Shown here: positions 16,318 to 24,852 of the stretch, piece by piece
Numbering within the stretch: position 1 is the first letter of the stretch
How the letters are laid out: each line of letters begins with the position of its first letter
Origin: UBA11889 sp002313255
GTDB taxonomy: Bacteria > Pseudomonadota > Gammaproteobacteria > Pseudomonadales > Azotimanducaceae
Reading direction: 5' to 3'
DNA: 64,000 nt
Assembly (NCBI GenBank): GCA_913045265.1
Contig: CAJWQX010000006.1
Coordinates: 3,233 to 67,232 of the forward strand
Made by a program: the position numbers and the translations under genes
Notes under the pieces: generated by a model
Database searches by the model: none
What the model saw: the letters and a program-made list of their open reading frames with translations, nothing else
Told to the model about the DNA's origin: nothing

Positions 16318-17112
16318 TCAGTCTCTTTTGTTGAACTCCGGGTCGCGTTTCGCAATGAAAGCACTCACCGCTTCGGCATGATCGGGAAGACGGCGCGCGA
16401 TTTGATCACGGAGACTCTCGCGCTCCATGACCGCTTCGAGGTCACGGTCCATGGGGTTCTTGCGTAATAGTTCCTTGATCATCATCACCGCGGGCGTTGA
16501 ATTATTGGCAATTTCGGTAGCCTTCGCGAGCGCAGTATTGAAAAGTTCGTTTGGTTCCGTTACTGCGCTTACAAGCCCCATGTTGGCGGCTTCGTCCGCC
16601 GGAACCATTCTACCCGTGAGGCACATGTCGGTAGCGTTGCCTAGGCCCACGAGCTCCGCGAGAAGACGGGTTGATCCAAGTTCAGGCATTAAACCCATCT
16701 TGATAAACCGAATACTTAGTAGCGCGCTGGTTGACGCGATGCGAATGTCGAAAGGGAGGATCATTGTGAGCCCGACACCCACCGCATAGCCATTGATTGC
16801 GGCCACCGTCGGTTTTGATTCACGAATAAAGTCAGGGAAACTGTAACCACCCCGCCCAAGTTGTTCGCCCTGGCCGTCCCGGTTCGTTTCGACCCGTTCT
16901 GAGAACACGCCAATGTCTGCCCCTGCGCAGAACGCTCGACCTTCTCCCGTTACCAGAATCGCACCGATACCGGAGTCGTTGTTCCAGACGTTAATCTGAT
17001 CCTGGATCTCGGCTGCCATTTGACTTGTCCACGCATTGAGTTTTTCGGGACGATTGAGACGGAGTACGCCAACTCGATCCACGATTTCTGTAACTATTTG
17101 TTCGTACGCCAT
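16318..17112 (-). CDS. enoyl-CoA hydratase/isomerase family protein
   Basis: A second crotonase-fold enzyme of 264 residues. It has RLNRPEKLNAW, the oxyanion motif GEGRAFCAGADIG, AAINGYAVGVGLTMILPFDIRIA and FIKMGLMPELGSTRLL, with a Glu in MPELGST where hydratases have PEL/PGAGGTQ. It converges on the acyl-CoA dehydrogenase gene, with 35 bases between. The downstream thioesterase-to-cytochrome genes run in the same direction. It probably hydrates or isomerises an intermediate of side-chain beta-oxidation. Confidence 0.9.
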   Translation of the reverse strand: MAYEQIVTEIVDRVGVLRLNRPEKLNAWTSQMAAEIQDQINVWNNDSGIGAILVTGEGRAFCAGADIGVFSERVETNRDGQGEQLGRGGYSFPDFIRESKPTVAAINGYAVGVGLTMILPFDIRIASTSALLSIRFIKMGLMPELGSTRLLAELVGLGNATDMCLTGRMVPADEAANMGLVSAVTEPNELFNTALAKATEIANNSTPAVMMIKELLRKNPMDRDLEAVMERESLRDQIARRLPDHAEAVSAFIAKRDPEFNKRD

Positions 17113-17194
17113 CTCACGGTCCTCGCTTGTTCGTTGCAGAGTTTAATTTCCTAGATTTTGCTGGATGGCTGCAAGCGCGATTGCTGTCATTTTG

Positions 17195-17689
17195 TCATCG
17201 ACTCCGACGGATACCAATCTGGCCACCCGCCTGCAGTGGTCTGGGAAGTGTTTTGTGCGATCGCATTAGCTCGTTGAGTTGCTGTTGTACCGTTTTGGGT
17301 AGCGGGGTGGTTCGACGCTGATTCATGTCGACGTGAAGAGCGAGCTGTTCGGAGGTCGCGGCAAGATAATCGTCATCGTCATGGTACATGTGTTGAAAGA
17401 AGTGCAGACGTTTTTCATCACAGTCCATGAGCTGAAACGTCACCCGTACGGGATCCCCAGCGACCAATTCCTGGAGATAGTTAACTTGAACTTCACGGGA
17501 GAAACATGAGCCGCCCGATGCTTCGACGTACGCGACACCAATGTTGAGGTGGTCGTATACGAAGTCCAGGCACCGATCGAAAATGAGCAGGTAAAAGGCC
17601 ATATTCATGTGGCCGTTGTAGTCGATCCACGCGTTTTCAACTTGCATGGTTGGGCAGACGATGGGTACGTCGAGTAGTGGATCTACCAT
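17195..17689 (-). CDS. acyl-CoA thioesterase, 4HBT hotdog family
   Basis: A 164-residue single hotdog domain. The signature IDYNGHMNMAFYLLIFD places it in the 4-hydroxybenzoyl-CoA/betainyl-CoA thioesterase branch, where the Asp of DYNGHMN is catalytic. Further family features are FSREVQVNYLQEL and the basic C-terminal tail. Likely role: release of free acid from a CoA ester made by the neighbouring beta-oxidation enzymes (inference). Confidence 0.88.
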   Translation of the reverse strand: MVDPLLDVPIVCPTMQVENAWIDYNGHMNMAFYLLIFDRCLDFVYDHLNIGVAYVEASGGSCFSREVQVNYLQELVAGDPVRVTFQLMDCDEKRLHFFQHMYHDDDDYLAATSEQLALHVDMNQRRTTPLPKTVQQQLNELMRSHKTLPRPLQAGGQIGIRRSR

Positions 17690-17733
17690 CGCGTTCTATG
17701 CAGTTAGTGTCCGGGAAAACGCCGGTGAGATTA

Positions 17734-18132
17734 TCACACCGCGCGGTCAGACTCCGCACTCGTCGGGCGTGGCGGTTGCGCGCATGGACCTGCGTGATGG
17801 TGAAAAAGTTTGATTACCCCGCGTTCTTCAACAAACCCGTTGGTCGCAACCATAATGCTGTCAGATAATTCCTCGTAGCAGGTCACAAGGACAATGTCGC
17901 CGACCACAAGCGCGCTGGCGTTATAAAAGTCCATTCCTGGTTGACCGGGATTCTCAAGGATCCGTTTCCAACTCTCCACGACATCTTTGCGTTCGGTAAG
18001 AGCTGGCCAGCCGGGATGGATGCAGAGGGTCGGATGCTCAGTCGCCCATAGCCGATCCATTGCTTCGAAATTCTTGCTCGTGAATGTGAGATAGAAGGTG
18101 TCGTTTGCGAAGAGAGCCTCTTCGGTTTTCAC
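17734..18132 (-). CDS. SnoaL-like / NTF2-like domain protein
   Basis: A 132-residue NTF2-fold protein: FYLTFTSKNFEAMDRLWATEH, CIHPGWPALTERKDVVESW, and a C-terminal FHHHAGP match the SnoaL_3 branch of ketosteroid isomerase-like proteins. The function of this branch is usually unknown. The GTG start at 18132 overlaps the TGA of the upstream gene, so the two are translationally coupled; a longer frame to 18306 overlaps that gene and lacks homology. Confidence 0.82.
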   Translation of the reverse strand: MKTEEALFANDTFYLTFTSKNFEAMDRLWATEHPTLCIHPGWPALTERKDVVESWKRILENPGQPGMDFYNASALVVGDIVLVTCYEELSDSIMVATNGFVEERGVIKLFHHHAGPCAQPPRPTSAESDRAV

Positions 18133-18749
18133 GATGCGATGAGGCGTGTGGCGTAGGCCACCGTCCCGTTGGTGAGTTGATGCCGGCGTTGGAAATTTTC
18201 TCGCGCTTCCGGCGCGGGATTTCTCGATGTTTGCCAGGAATTGAGACTGTCGTACCAGGTAACGAGAAGCATCCGACCATGTTCTTGGGAGCGGTCGGTT
18301 TGACAAAAAAGCCCTTGCGGTTCGGCTGAGTATGCGTCGACATGCTCAAAACTCTGCCAAGCTACACGGGAAAGGTCGGCGATTTCCTCGACATCCTTAT
18401 GAGCGACATCAAAGAACCGAAATACGTAGAGTCCTTCCCGCGAGACGGGTTCTTCGGTGACCGGTCGAACGGTAGCTTCCAGCTGGAGAGACTCGCAATG
18501 TGCAACGCTATCGAGGGTCAATAAATTTGTATGGACGTTTTCCGTCACGCCGACACTGACGACGACCAGCTCATTGGATGCGAGGCCAAATAATCCGTGA
18601 AATGCGCCCCAAAGTGATGCGGGCTGAAGTGACGCGTTTGAATTATTTGAGATTTCGGTGTGGGCTGCGGTGAAATTTCGGTCGTTCGCGCGAACGCGTG
18701 AGATGGCGAAGCTCATGTTGAGGGGCTCTACGTTGTTTTCGATGGGCAT
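18129..18749 (-). CDS. unknown protein with NIPSNAP-like dimeric barrel half
   Basis: A 206-residue protein. The C-terminal half (GLYVFRFFDVAHKDVEEIADLS, then LLVTWYDSLNSWQTSR) has the strand-helix pattern of NIPSNAP/dimeric alpha-beta barrel domains; the N-terminal half may be a degenerate second copy. It is coupled to the SnoaL-like gene by a 4-base overlap. The start is uncertain, with ATGs at 18749 and 18716 and neither with a clear ribosome binding site. No enzymatic role can be assigned. Confidence 0.65.
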   Translation of the reverse strand: MPIENNVEPLNMSFAISRVRANDRNFTAAHTEISNNSNASLQPASLWGAFHGLFGLASNELVVVSVGVTENVHTNLLTLDSVAHCESLQLEATVRPVTEEPVSREGLYVFRFFDVAHKDVEEIADLSRVAWQSFEHVDAYSAEPQGLFCQTDRSQEHGRMLLVTWYDSLNSWQTSRNPAPEARENFQRRHQLTNGTVAYATRLIAS

Positions 18750-18922
18750 CGTAACCCGTCAAAGCGATGGATTGGTGAAGTCCCCGCTCCAGTTGGTTCT
18801 TCGGACGAAGGGGCTAATTGGCCGGTCGAATCGCACTAGTTGCATGAAAACGTTTTGAAAACTCGGGGGGCGACCTGTTTACCGATTTGTGTGCGAGTGG
18901 GAAAGTAACATGTGCTTGGCCG

Positions 18923-19942
18923 TTAGAGCTGGGATTGAGTGGTTTCGCATTCGCCGTCCATAGCCGTAATCCATGCCGAGATCAGGTCGTAACCTTCAAC
19001 ATGGACCAAACTGCGGCCGATTTCCGGCATCATCACTGCGGGGTTTTGTGATCCAAGACGAACCATCATATTGGAAACGTCGGGGCGGCCCGGTTTGATA
19101 TCGAAGGCATGCGGAGCGCCGGGTCCAGCGGCGACAGCGGGTTTACAGATTCCCAAACTGGTGGGATGGGTGTTAGCGTACTCGAGATCCAGTCCCGACG
19201 TATCGGCGGCGCCGTCTGCGTTATGGCAGTGCGCGCACGATACATCGAGGTAGGCTCTGGCACGAGCCTCAACCTCGACCGTGTCATTTTGCCATGCGGG
19301 TAGCGAACTGAACTGTGCCGGCTTGGCACCTAACGGCCGGATTTCTCCGGTGGTGTGGTTCCACGCATGACAGCTCGCGCATTGGTTCTGATCGGGGACA
19401 AAATAGTCGAATGTTTCACCGTCCAAGGTTAGCTTTACGGAACCTCCGGTCGGTGCGAGGACTGCTTCGGTTTCCGCTTCATTCCATAGATAAGGTAGCG
19501 CGATCCATCCGGACTCTTCTTTGTAGAGAACACGCGTTTCGAGTAATCGATGGTCGTTCAGTGTGACGGAAGCGTGGGTGCTGTGATTGCTATGACGGGT
19601 CAGACCGGTACTGATCGCGGGGTAGTAGAACGTTTTGGTGAAGATGCTGCCAACCGGATATTCGTACCAGTCCCCCTCCACCATTAGTTCCCCAGGGATG
19701 TGACGAGTACGTAGTTTCACCGCGTAATCCGAAAAGAGCGGCGAATTGATTGTGAATGGTTCAACATCCTGCGCGACGACCAGTTCTCCATGTTCGATCC
19801 TCAGTTGATTCCAACCGGAGAGAGTTTGTGGGTATTCGTCACGCGTACAAGCGCCCGACGCGACCAACAACAACGTGCCGACGATAATAAAAATGAGGGA
19901 GCGACTGTCCGAACGAAAGCGCCGGCGAGCGGTTATGGACAT
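18923..19942 (-). CDS. SO2930-family diheme c-type cytochrome
   Basis: An exported 339-residue protein with heme-binding motifs C188ASCH192 and C236AHCH240. The middle region (SPLFSDYAVKLR, YPVGSIFTKTFYYP, ETRVL, CASCHAW, RAYLDVSCAHCHN, MMPEIGR) is the layout of the SO2930 diheme family. The N-terminus is a hydrophobic export segment with a lipobox-like ASGAC, so it may be a lipoprotein. The ATG at 19942 was chosen because the frame up to 20260 reads over hupE and is non-coding in character. It is followed upstream by HupE and a PPIase in the same direction; a periplasmic redox role is likely. Confidence 0.88.
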   Translation of the reverse strand: MSITARRRFRSDSRSLIFIIVGTLLLVASGACTRDEYPQTLSGWNQLRIEHGELVVAQDVEPFTINSPLFSDYAVKLRTRHIPGELMVEGDWYEYPVGSIFTKTFYYPAISTGLTRHSNHSTHASVTLNDHRLLETRVLYKEESGWIALPYLWNEAETEAVLAPTGGSVKLTLDGETFDYFVPDQNQCASCHAWNHTTGEIRPLGAKPAQFSSLPAWQNDTVEVEARARAYLDVSCAHCHNADGAADTSGLDLEYANTHPTSLGICKPAVAAGPGAPHAFDIKPGRPDVSNMMVRLGSQNPAVMMPEIGRSLVHVEGYDLISAWITAMDGECETTQSQL

Positions 19943-19991
19943 CGCCTTGTTACCCGTGATTTCGGGCGCGGAGCCCCGTGAACAACCGACG

Positions 19992-20963
19992 TTAGGCAAA
20001 GACAATACTCGCCGTCCTTGAAACGAACCAAAACGATGCGATGGCACCGATCCCGTAGACGGGCGCTTGCCATACCATTCGTGGGGTTGGGCTGAACCAA
20101 CGCGCCGTCGCATGTGCGACCAACAACGCTGCACCGACCACCAACAGCTGCCCGAGCTCCACACCAAGATTGAATAGGAGTAGCGCGAGCAAGAGGTTTT
20201 CGCGCGGCAGCCCGATATCGTTGAGCGCTCCGGCAAAGCCGAAGCCGTGCAATAGGCCAAAAATGAACGCGATCAACCAGGTGCGCCGCGCTACCAAGGT
20301 GTCGGCGGTACCACGGAGCTTTTCGGTTGCTAAAAACAGAATGGAGAGGGCAATGACGGCCTCGATCGGCGCTTGGGGGATGCGGACGAGCCCGATTGCC
20401 GAGATCCCGAGTGTCAGACTGTGAGCCACGGTAAAGGCGGTGATGGTTTTAACCAGCGGGCCAATTCGATCCAAGAAAAACATCAGTCCAATTACGAAGA
20501 GCACGTGATCAATACCGAACAAGAGATGTTCGATACCGAGCTGCAAGTAGCTTGCTAACGGTGAAGATCGGCCGGCGCCGAGTTTCGTGGTTGGTGATTC
20601 CGGGCGCAGCAGAGTCGTCGTGCTGCCGTTGCCAAGTTGCACGCGAACCAGGACGTCGGTGAGTGTTTTCGTTAGACCGGAGACTCCGACGATCCGGCCC
20701 TCGAGCGATGACGCGCATTGAAGTTCAATACGTTCGATAAGAGCTTCTGTTCCCAATACTTCAATTCGTGAAGACGAGCGGGCACAGTCGCTTGGGAAGT
20801 CGGGTTGCAATGACAAAGGCCGCCCATTAAGTAAAGGTTGTTTCCAGATCACCGAATACTCGTTCTCGCCGGCAGCATTTATTTCGAGGTACGCGGGTCG
20901 TACTTCGTGTGCCAGGATCGATCCGGAGCAGATGCAAAACGCGATCAGGATGAGACGATTCAT
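19992..20963 (-). CDS. HupE/UreJ family membrane protein
   Basis: The protein has a signal peptide (residues 1-18, ending before HEVRP), a periplasmic domain of about 120 residues, and then a HupE/UreJ-type membrane domain with about six helices. The signature GIEHLLFGIDHVLFV and the His motif in GLLHGFGFAGAL are consistent with nickel or cobalt binding or transport, the role proposed for the family. No hydrogenase or urease genes are nearby. The start overlaps the PPIase stop by 4 bases. Confidence 0.87.
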   Translation of the reverse strand: MNRLILIAFCICSGSILAHEVRPAYLEINAAGENEYSVIWKQPLLNGRPLSLQPDFPSDCARSSSRIEVLGTEALIERIELQCASSLEGRIVGVSGLTKTLTDVLVRVQLGNGSTTTLLRPESPTTKLGAGRSSPLASYLQLGIEHLLFGIDHVLFVIGLMFFLDRIGPLVKTITAFTVAHSLTLGISAIGLVRIPQAPIEAVIALSILFLATEKLRGTADTLVARRTWLIAFIFGLLHGFGFAGALNDIGLPRENLLLALLLFNLGVELGQLLVVGAALLVAHATARWFSPTPRMVWQAPVYGIGAIASFWFVSRTASIVFA

Positions 20964-21766
20964 CGTTCGACTCGAATACGGTAGTTTTCGCGCATGGCCT
21001 GTAACTCCGTCGCGTTTGCCTCGGTACGGCGATCGAGGTTGAAATCGTTTCGGACTCTGTCGACGGCCTCGTCGAACGTGGATTCGCGCGCAGCGTAACG
21101 CTGCGTGAGCTTCACTAGATGCTGGCCATAGCCGGATACGACGGGTCCCTGCCAGGTTCCGATCGAAAGCGACGACAGTGAAGTCATAAAACGTGATCCA
21201 AAATCACGACGGATTTCCGTAGGAGTTGCTTGGGTATAGGTACGTCGCAACATGAAGCTATCGCCGAGTTGGCGCCAGTTTTCGTCATCGATTGACTCAA
21301 GCAGATTTCTTGCGTCTTGAGCAGCGGTATCTCGACGTTCGGGGCTGAAAAATACGTGAGAAAAGGTCAATCGTTCGGCTACTTGGTAGCGTTCCTGATG
21401 AAGGTCGAAATAACTGCGTAATGTCGTGTCGCTCGGCGGTTCAAGTAACGCGCGATCTTCCACGACGAACTGCAGTTTTTGCGCGAGGCGCCGACGAATA
21501 ATAACGTCGTCGTGTTCCAGTCCGAGTTTGCGTGCCTCGCGGACGAACATTTCTTCGCGGACGTGACCGTCGATTAAGCCTTCGAGTTCGGCGGGCGTGG
21601 GCTCGGAGCCCATCTGCGATAGCCATTGATCGTGGAGTCGCTGAATATCATTATTGCTGACGACGATATTCCGGTCGGTCGACCCTCGTTGACGCAGTGA
21701 ATCAACAGCGAACAATAGGACGCCGACAACGATAAACACAAACAGTGGGTCGCGGACGAAACGCAT
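20960..21766 (-). CDS. membrane-anchored parvulin-type peptidyl-prolyl isomerase
   Basis: One N-terminal transmembrane anchor (FVRDPLFVFIVVGVLLFAV) is followed by a SurA/PpiD-like chaperone helix region (LEGLIDGHVREEMFVREARKLGL) and a divergent rotamase domain (FSHVFF to GYGQHLVKL). Such genes commonly sit beside HupE-family genes, and here the two overlap by 4 bases. It probably folds an exported partner of the HupE/cytochrome module. The rotamase core is degenerate, so activity is uncertain. Confidence 0.82.
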   Translation of the reverse strand: MRFVRDPLFVFIVVGVLLFAVDSLRQRGSTDRNIVVSNNDIQRLHDQWLSQMGSEPTPAELEGLIDGHVREEMFVREARKLGLEHDDVIIRRRLAQKLQFVVEDRALLEPPSDTTLRSYFDLHQERYQVAERLTFSHVFFSPERRDTAAQDARNLLESIDDENWRQLGDSFMLRRTYTQATPTEIRRDFGSRFMTSLSSLSIGTWQGPVVSGYGQHLVKLTQRYAARESTFDEAVDRVRNDFNLDRRTEANATELQAMRENYRIRVER

Positions 21767-21781
21767 GGTTGTTAGTAAGCC

Positions 21782-22561
21782 TTAATTCATCTCGAAACCG
21801 CCGGCCACGTTGAGCGAGATGCCCGTTACGTTTGGAGCGGTTGCTAGGTATACGGCCGCCTGGCCCATGTCGGCGGCGGTTTGCGGTCGACCGAGCGGTA
21901 TCATATCGGCCATGCGATTGTCGAAGGCCACTGCGCCCTGATTGGCCATGAGGTGGTCAAGCCACATCGCGGTTCCCACCATACCCGGACAAATCGCGTT
22001 GACGCGAATGCCGAATGGAGCGAACTCCTGAGCCATCGATTGCGTTAATCCCACAGCCGCAAATTTAGAAGCACAATACGCGGCGAGATTTGCTGAGCCG
22101 CGTTTACCCGCGATAGACGCGGTGCTCACGATCGCCGCATCGGATGATGCTTTTAGCTGGGGTAATGCCGTTTTTGACATGAGAAAAATCCCTTTGACGT
22201 TGACGGCGAAGATCCGATCCCACGTGGCTTCACTGAAACTTTCGATTGGACCACTATCGACAATGCCAGCGTTGTTTACGAGTACATCGATTTGTCCGAA
22301 AGTGTCTAATGTCTTTTGGATCGCTCGTTGACACGAAGTCACTTGGGTCACGTCGACGTCCACGCTGTCCACTTCTCCAAGAGGCGAAAGGTCATCGAGG
22401 GTTTCTTTCAAGGCGTGATCGCTGCCCAAATCGTAGTTCCAATCAGGGCTTGTACCCAAATCAGCGATCATGACTCGGTGCCCGGCACGTAGAAATGCGT
22501 CCGCGATCCCTTTACCGATTCCACGAGCTGCTCCCGTCACTAGTACTGTTCGTTTCGCCAT
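21782..22561 (-). CDS. SDR family NAD(P)-dependent oxidoreductase
   Basis: Classical short-chain dehydrogenase: cofactor motif TGAARGIGKG, NNAG, catalytic Ser in STASIAG and YCASK. The C-terminus ends in NVAGGFEMN, the usual substrate-binding tail. The ATG at 22561 has GGGAG upstream; the longer frame from 22600 adds 13 unsupported residues. It ends 15 bases before the PPIase start but is unlikely to be functionally linked. Substrate unknown. Confidence 0.9.
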   Translation of the reverse strand: MAKRTVLVTGAARGIGKGIADAFLRAGHRVMIADLGTSPDWNYDLGSDHALKETLDDLSPLGEVDSVDVDVTQVTSCQRAIQKTLDTFGQIDVLVNNAGIVDSGPIESFSEATWDRIFAVNVKGIFLMSKTALPQLKASSDAAIVSTASIAGKRGSANLAAYCASKFAAVGLTQSMAQEFAPFGIRVNAICPGMVGTAMWLDHLMANQGAVAFDNRMADMIPLGRPQTAADMGQAAVYLATAPNVTGISLNVAGGFEMN

Positions 22562-22747
22562 CGTCAATTCTCCCAACCAACCAATAACGTATTCATGCAT
22601 CCACGGGGCTCGGGCGCAAGATAAACAATGGTGGTGTATTTTGGTTACAGAACCTGCATTGCCGCGACTACAGTTGTGCTCTCCGTCTTGTTGTTATTTC
22701 GATGGGTATAACCTAGGTCGACTCAAGAGCGTATATGAGGAATTGAG

Positions 22748-23623
22748 ATGGTGTCAGCCGAGGAACATGCGAAGCAATTTATTGAAGTCGATGGGCGGCG
22801 TATGGCGTACGTCGAAATGGGTGAGGGGTCGCCCATCGTCTTTCAACACGGGAATCCGACGTCGAGTTATCTGTGGCGTAATGTGATGCCGATGTTGGCA
22901 CACCGAGGTCGATGTGTTGCGTTGGATCTCATCGGTATGGGTGATTCTGACAAGCTTATTGATCCAGGTCCCGGCTCATATACCTACGCCGAGCAACGGC
23001 AATATTTCGACAAGGCACTGGCGGCGCTCGGCGTGGGCGATGACGTGGTACTGATTGTCCATGATTGGGGGTCGGCGCTTGGGTTTGACTGGGCGCAACG
23101 CCATCCGCAATCCGTCCGGGGAATATGTTACATGGAGGCAATTGTCCGCCCGCTTGCATGGGACGAATTTCCAGACAGATCACGGGGCATTTTCCAAGGG
23201 TTTCGTTCAGAAGCGGGTGAAGGGATGGTGTTGGAGAACAATCTCTTTGTAGAGCGGGTGTTGCCGGGATCGGTATTAAGAGAGCTTTCTGAGGAAGAGA
23301 TGTCGGTGTATCGGCGTCCCTTCACCGAGCCGGGCGAGGGCCGTCGACCGACTCTCACCTGGCCGCGGCAGATTCCGATTGAAGGCGAGCCAGCAGACGT
23401 CACGGACATCGTTGAAACGTACGCCGAGTGGCTCGAGAAGTCGCAAATTCCGAAATTATTTATCAATGCCGAACCTGGGGCGCTGCTGACTGGAGCGCAG
23501 CGAGAATTTTGTCGTCGTTGGCCGAATCAGCGCGAAGTCACCGTTCGTGGCAGTCATTTCATCCAGGAAGATTCGCCGACGGAAATTGGTACAGCGATCA
23601 ACGCCTGGCTCGAAAGTTTGTAG
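22748..23623 (+). CDS. haloalkane dehalogenase, LinB-like (HLD-II)
   Basis: Hydrolytic dehalogenase with an alpha/beta-hydrolase fold that converts haloalkanes to alcohol plus halide. The catalytic pentad of subfamily II is complete: nucleophile D106 in VHDWGSA, acid E130 in YMEAI, base H270 in GSHFIQEDSP, and halide-binding N36 (HGNPTSS) and W107. These are each two residues earlier than in LinB (D108, E132, H272, N38, W109), and much of the core matches LinB. At 291 residues it is full length. It is monocistronic and convergent with an MDR oxidoreductase. Natural substrate unknown. Confidence 0.92.
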   Translation: MVSAEEHAKQFIEVDGRRMAYVEMGEGSPIVFQHGNPTSSYLWRNVMPMLAHRGRCVALDLIGMGDSDKLIDPGPGSYTYAEQRQYFDKALAALGVGDDVVLIVHDWGSALGFDWAQRHPQSVRGICYMEAIVRPLAWDEFPDRSRGIFQGFRSEAGEGMVLENNLFVERVLPGSVLRELSEEEMSVYRRPFTEPGEGRRPTLTWPRQIPIEGEPADVTDIVETYAEWLEKSQIPKLFINAEPGALLTGAQREFCRRWPNQREVTVRGSHFIQEDSPTEIGTAINAWLESL

Positions 23624-23637
23624 GCAGTTTTGTTGGT

Positions 23638-24738
23638 TTAGACTACGAGTACATTGCCGTTTGAACGTCCGGCTTCAAGCCGATCGTCGGACGTAGGGTC
23701 GGGAGCAACCCTGACCAACGTTTTCCCAAAGTTCTTGCCCTTCAACATAGCCTCGAATGCCTCGGGCGCGTTTTCGAGGCCGACCCATAGGTCTTCCCGA
23801 TAACGCACTAAGCCATCTTGAATCCAGGCCGACATAGCTTCGAGGAAAGCGGCTTGGTGCTGGTCGACAAAATTCCGCACGAAGAGAGGATGGACGGTCA
23901 CATTTTGCCTTTGAAAGAACGGCGCACCTGTTGCGTGCCACCGTTCGGACGCACGTTCCGGCTGGGCGTCACCGTATTGGGAGATCATGCCGCACAGAGT
24001 AATGCGCGACCCCGAATTGAGCAGGGGTAGTACGCCTTCGTAAACGCTGCCGCCGACATTTTCGAAGTACGCGTCAATGCCGTCGGGACACGCCTTCCGA
24101 AGATCTTCGGTATAAACCGGAGAAAGGTGGGAAACACATGCATCAAAACCCAGCTCTTCGGTAACGAATTGGCACTTGGATTCACGACCCGCGATACCGA
24201 CCACGCGACAGCCCATGATTCGGGCGATCTGGCCGGCGGCTTGCCCAACGCCACCGGACGCAGCTGAAACCACGACCGTTTCCCCTGGTCTCGGCCGGCA
24301 TTGTAAATAGATTCCTGAATATGCGGTCAGACCGAGCATGCCCAGAATACCTACAGCGGTAGATATCGGCGCCGCGTTAGCATCCAGAATTCGGGGGAAC
24401 ATGTATCCGAATACGTTTATTTCTGCCCCAACCAGTCCAAATTGTTGCCAGCCGTTGGTATTGAAGACGATGTCGCCCTCGCCGTATTCAGCTGAGCGGC
24501 TGGCGATCACCTCGGAGACGGTGCGGCCATGACATACATCCCCCGGGGTCTCTGCGCCACTGCGGCGGCGTCCCCACTGGTACGGATCCATCGAGAGGTA
24601 GAGGGTCCGCGTCAGCGCTTGCCCGCGGTGAGGAACGTACTGCTCTTGCGTGACCCATTTAAAGTCGCCGTTTGTGGGCCAGCCCCCGAGGGGCTTGCGT
24701 CCTAGCAACCATGCCTCGTTTTTCGAATCCAGATGCAT
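23638..24738 (-). CDS. NADP-dependent MDR oxidoreductase (CurA/PTGR-like)
   Basis: Zinc-free medium-chain dehydrogenase/reductase of the prostaglandin/curcumin reductase type. Typical parts are the N-terminal YLSMDPYQWGR, GMLGLTAYSGI, the cofactor loop SAASGGVGQAAGQIA, and the FENVGG motif. It presumably reduces an activated C=C bond with NADPH. The ATG at 24738 (366 residues) fits family length. It lies convergent to the dehalogenase and divergent from the LDH2-family gene. Confidence 0.88.
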   Translation of the reverse strand: MHLDSKNEAWLLGRKPLGGWPTNGDFKWVTQEQYVPHRGQALTRTLYLSMDPYQWGRRRSGAETPGDVCHGRTVSEVIASRSAEYGEGDIVFNTNGWQQFGLVGAEINVFGYMFPRILDANAAPISTAVGILGMLGLTAYSGIYLQCRPRPGETVVVSAASGGVGQAAGQIARIMGCRVVGIAGRESKCQFVTEELGFDACVSHLSPVYTEDLRKACPDGIDAYFENVGGSVYEGVLPLLNSGSRITLCGMISQYGDAQPERASERWHATGAPFFQRQNVTVHPLFVRNFVDQHQAAFLEAMSAWIQDGLVRYREDLWVGLENAPEAFEAMLKGKNFGKTLVRVAPDPTSDDRLEAGRSNGNVLVV

Positions 24739-24852
24739 TGATGTGTCCCCGTTTCGGTTGGGCACAACCAATTAAAGTTCGCCGCACGGGCTGATTATGC
24801 GCGTCTGGTTTTACGATCTGTTACCTTGTTCGATCGAACTGGAGAGGTCGTT

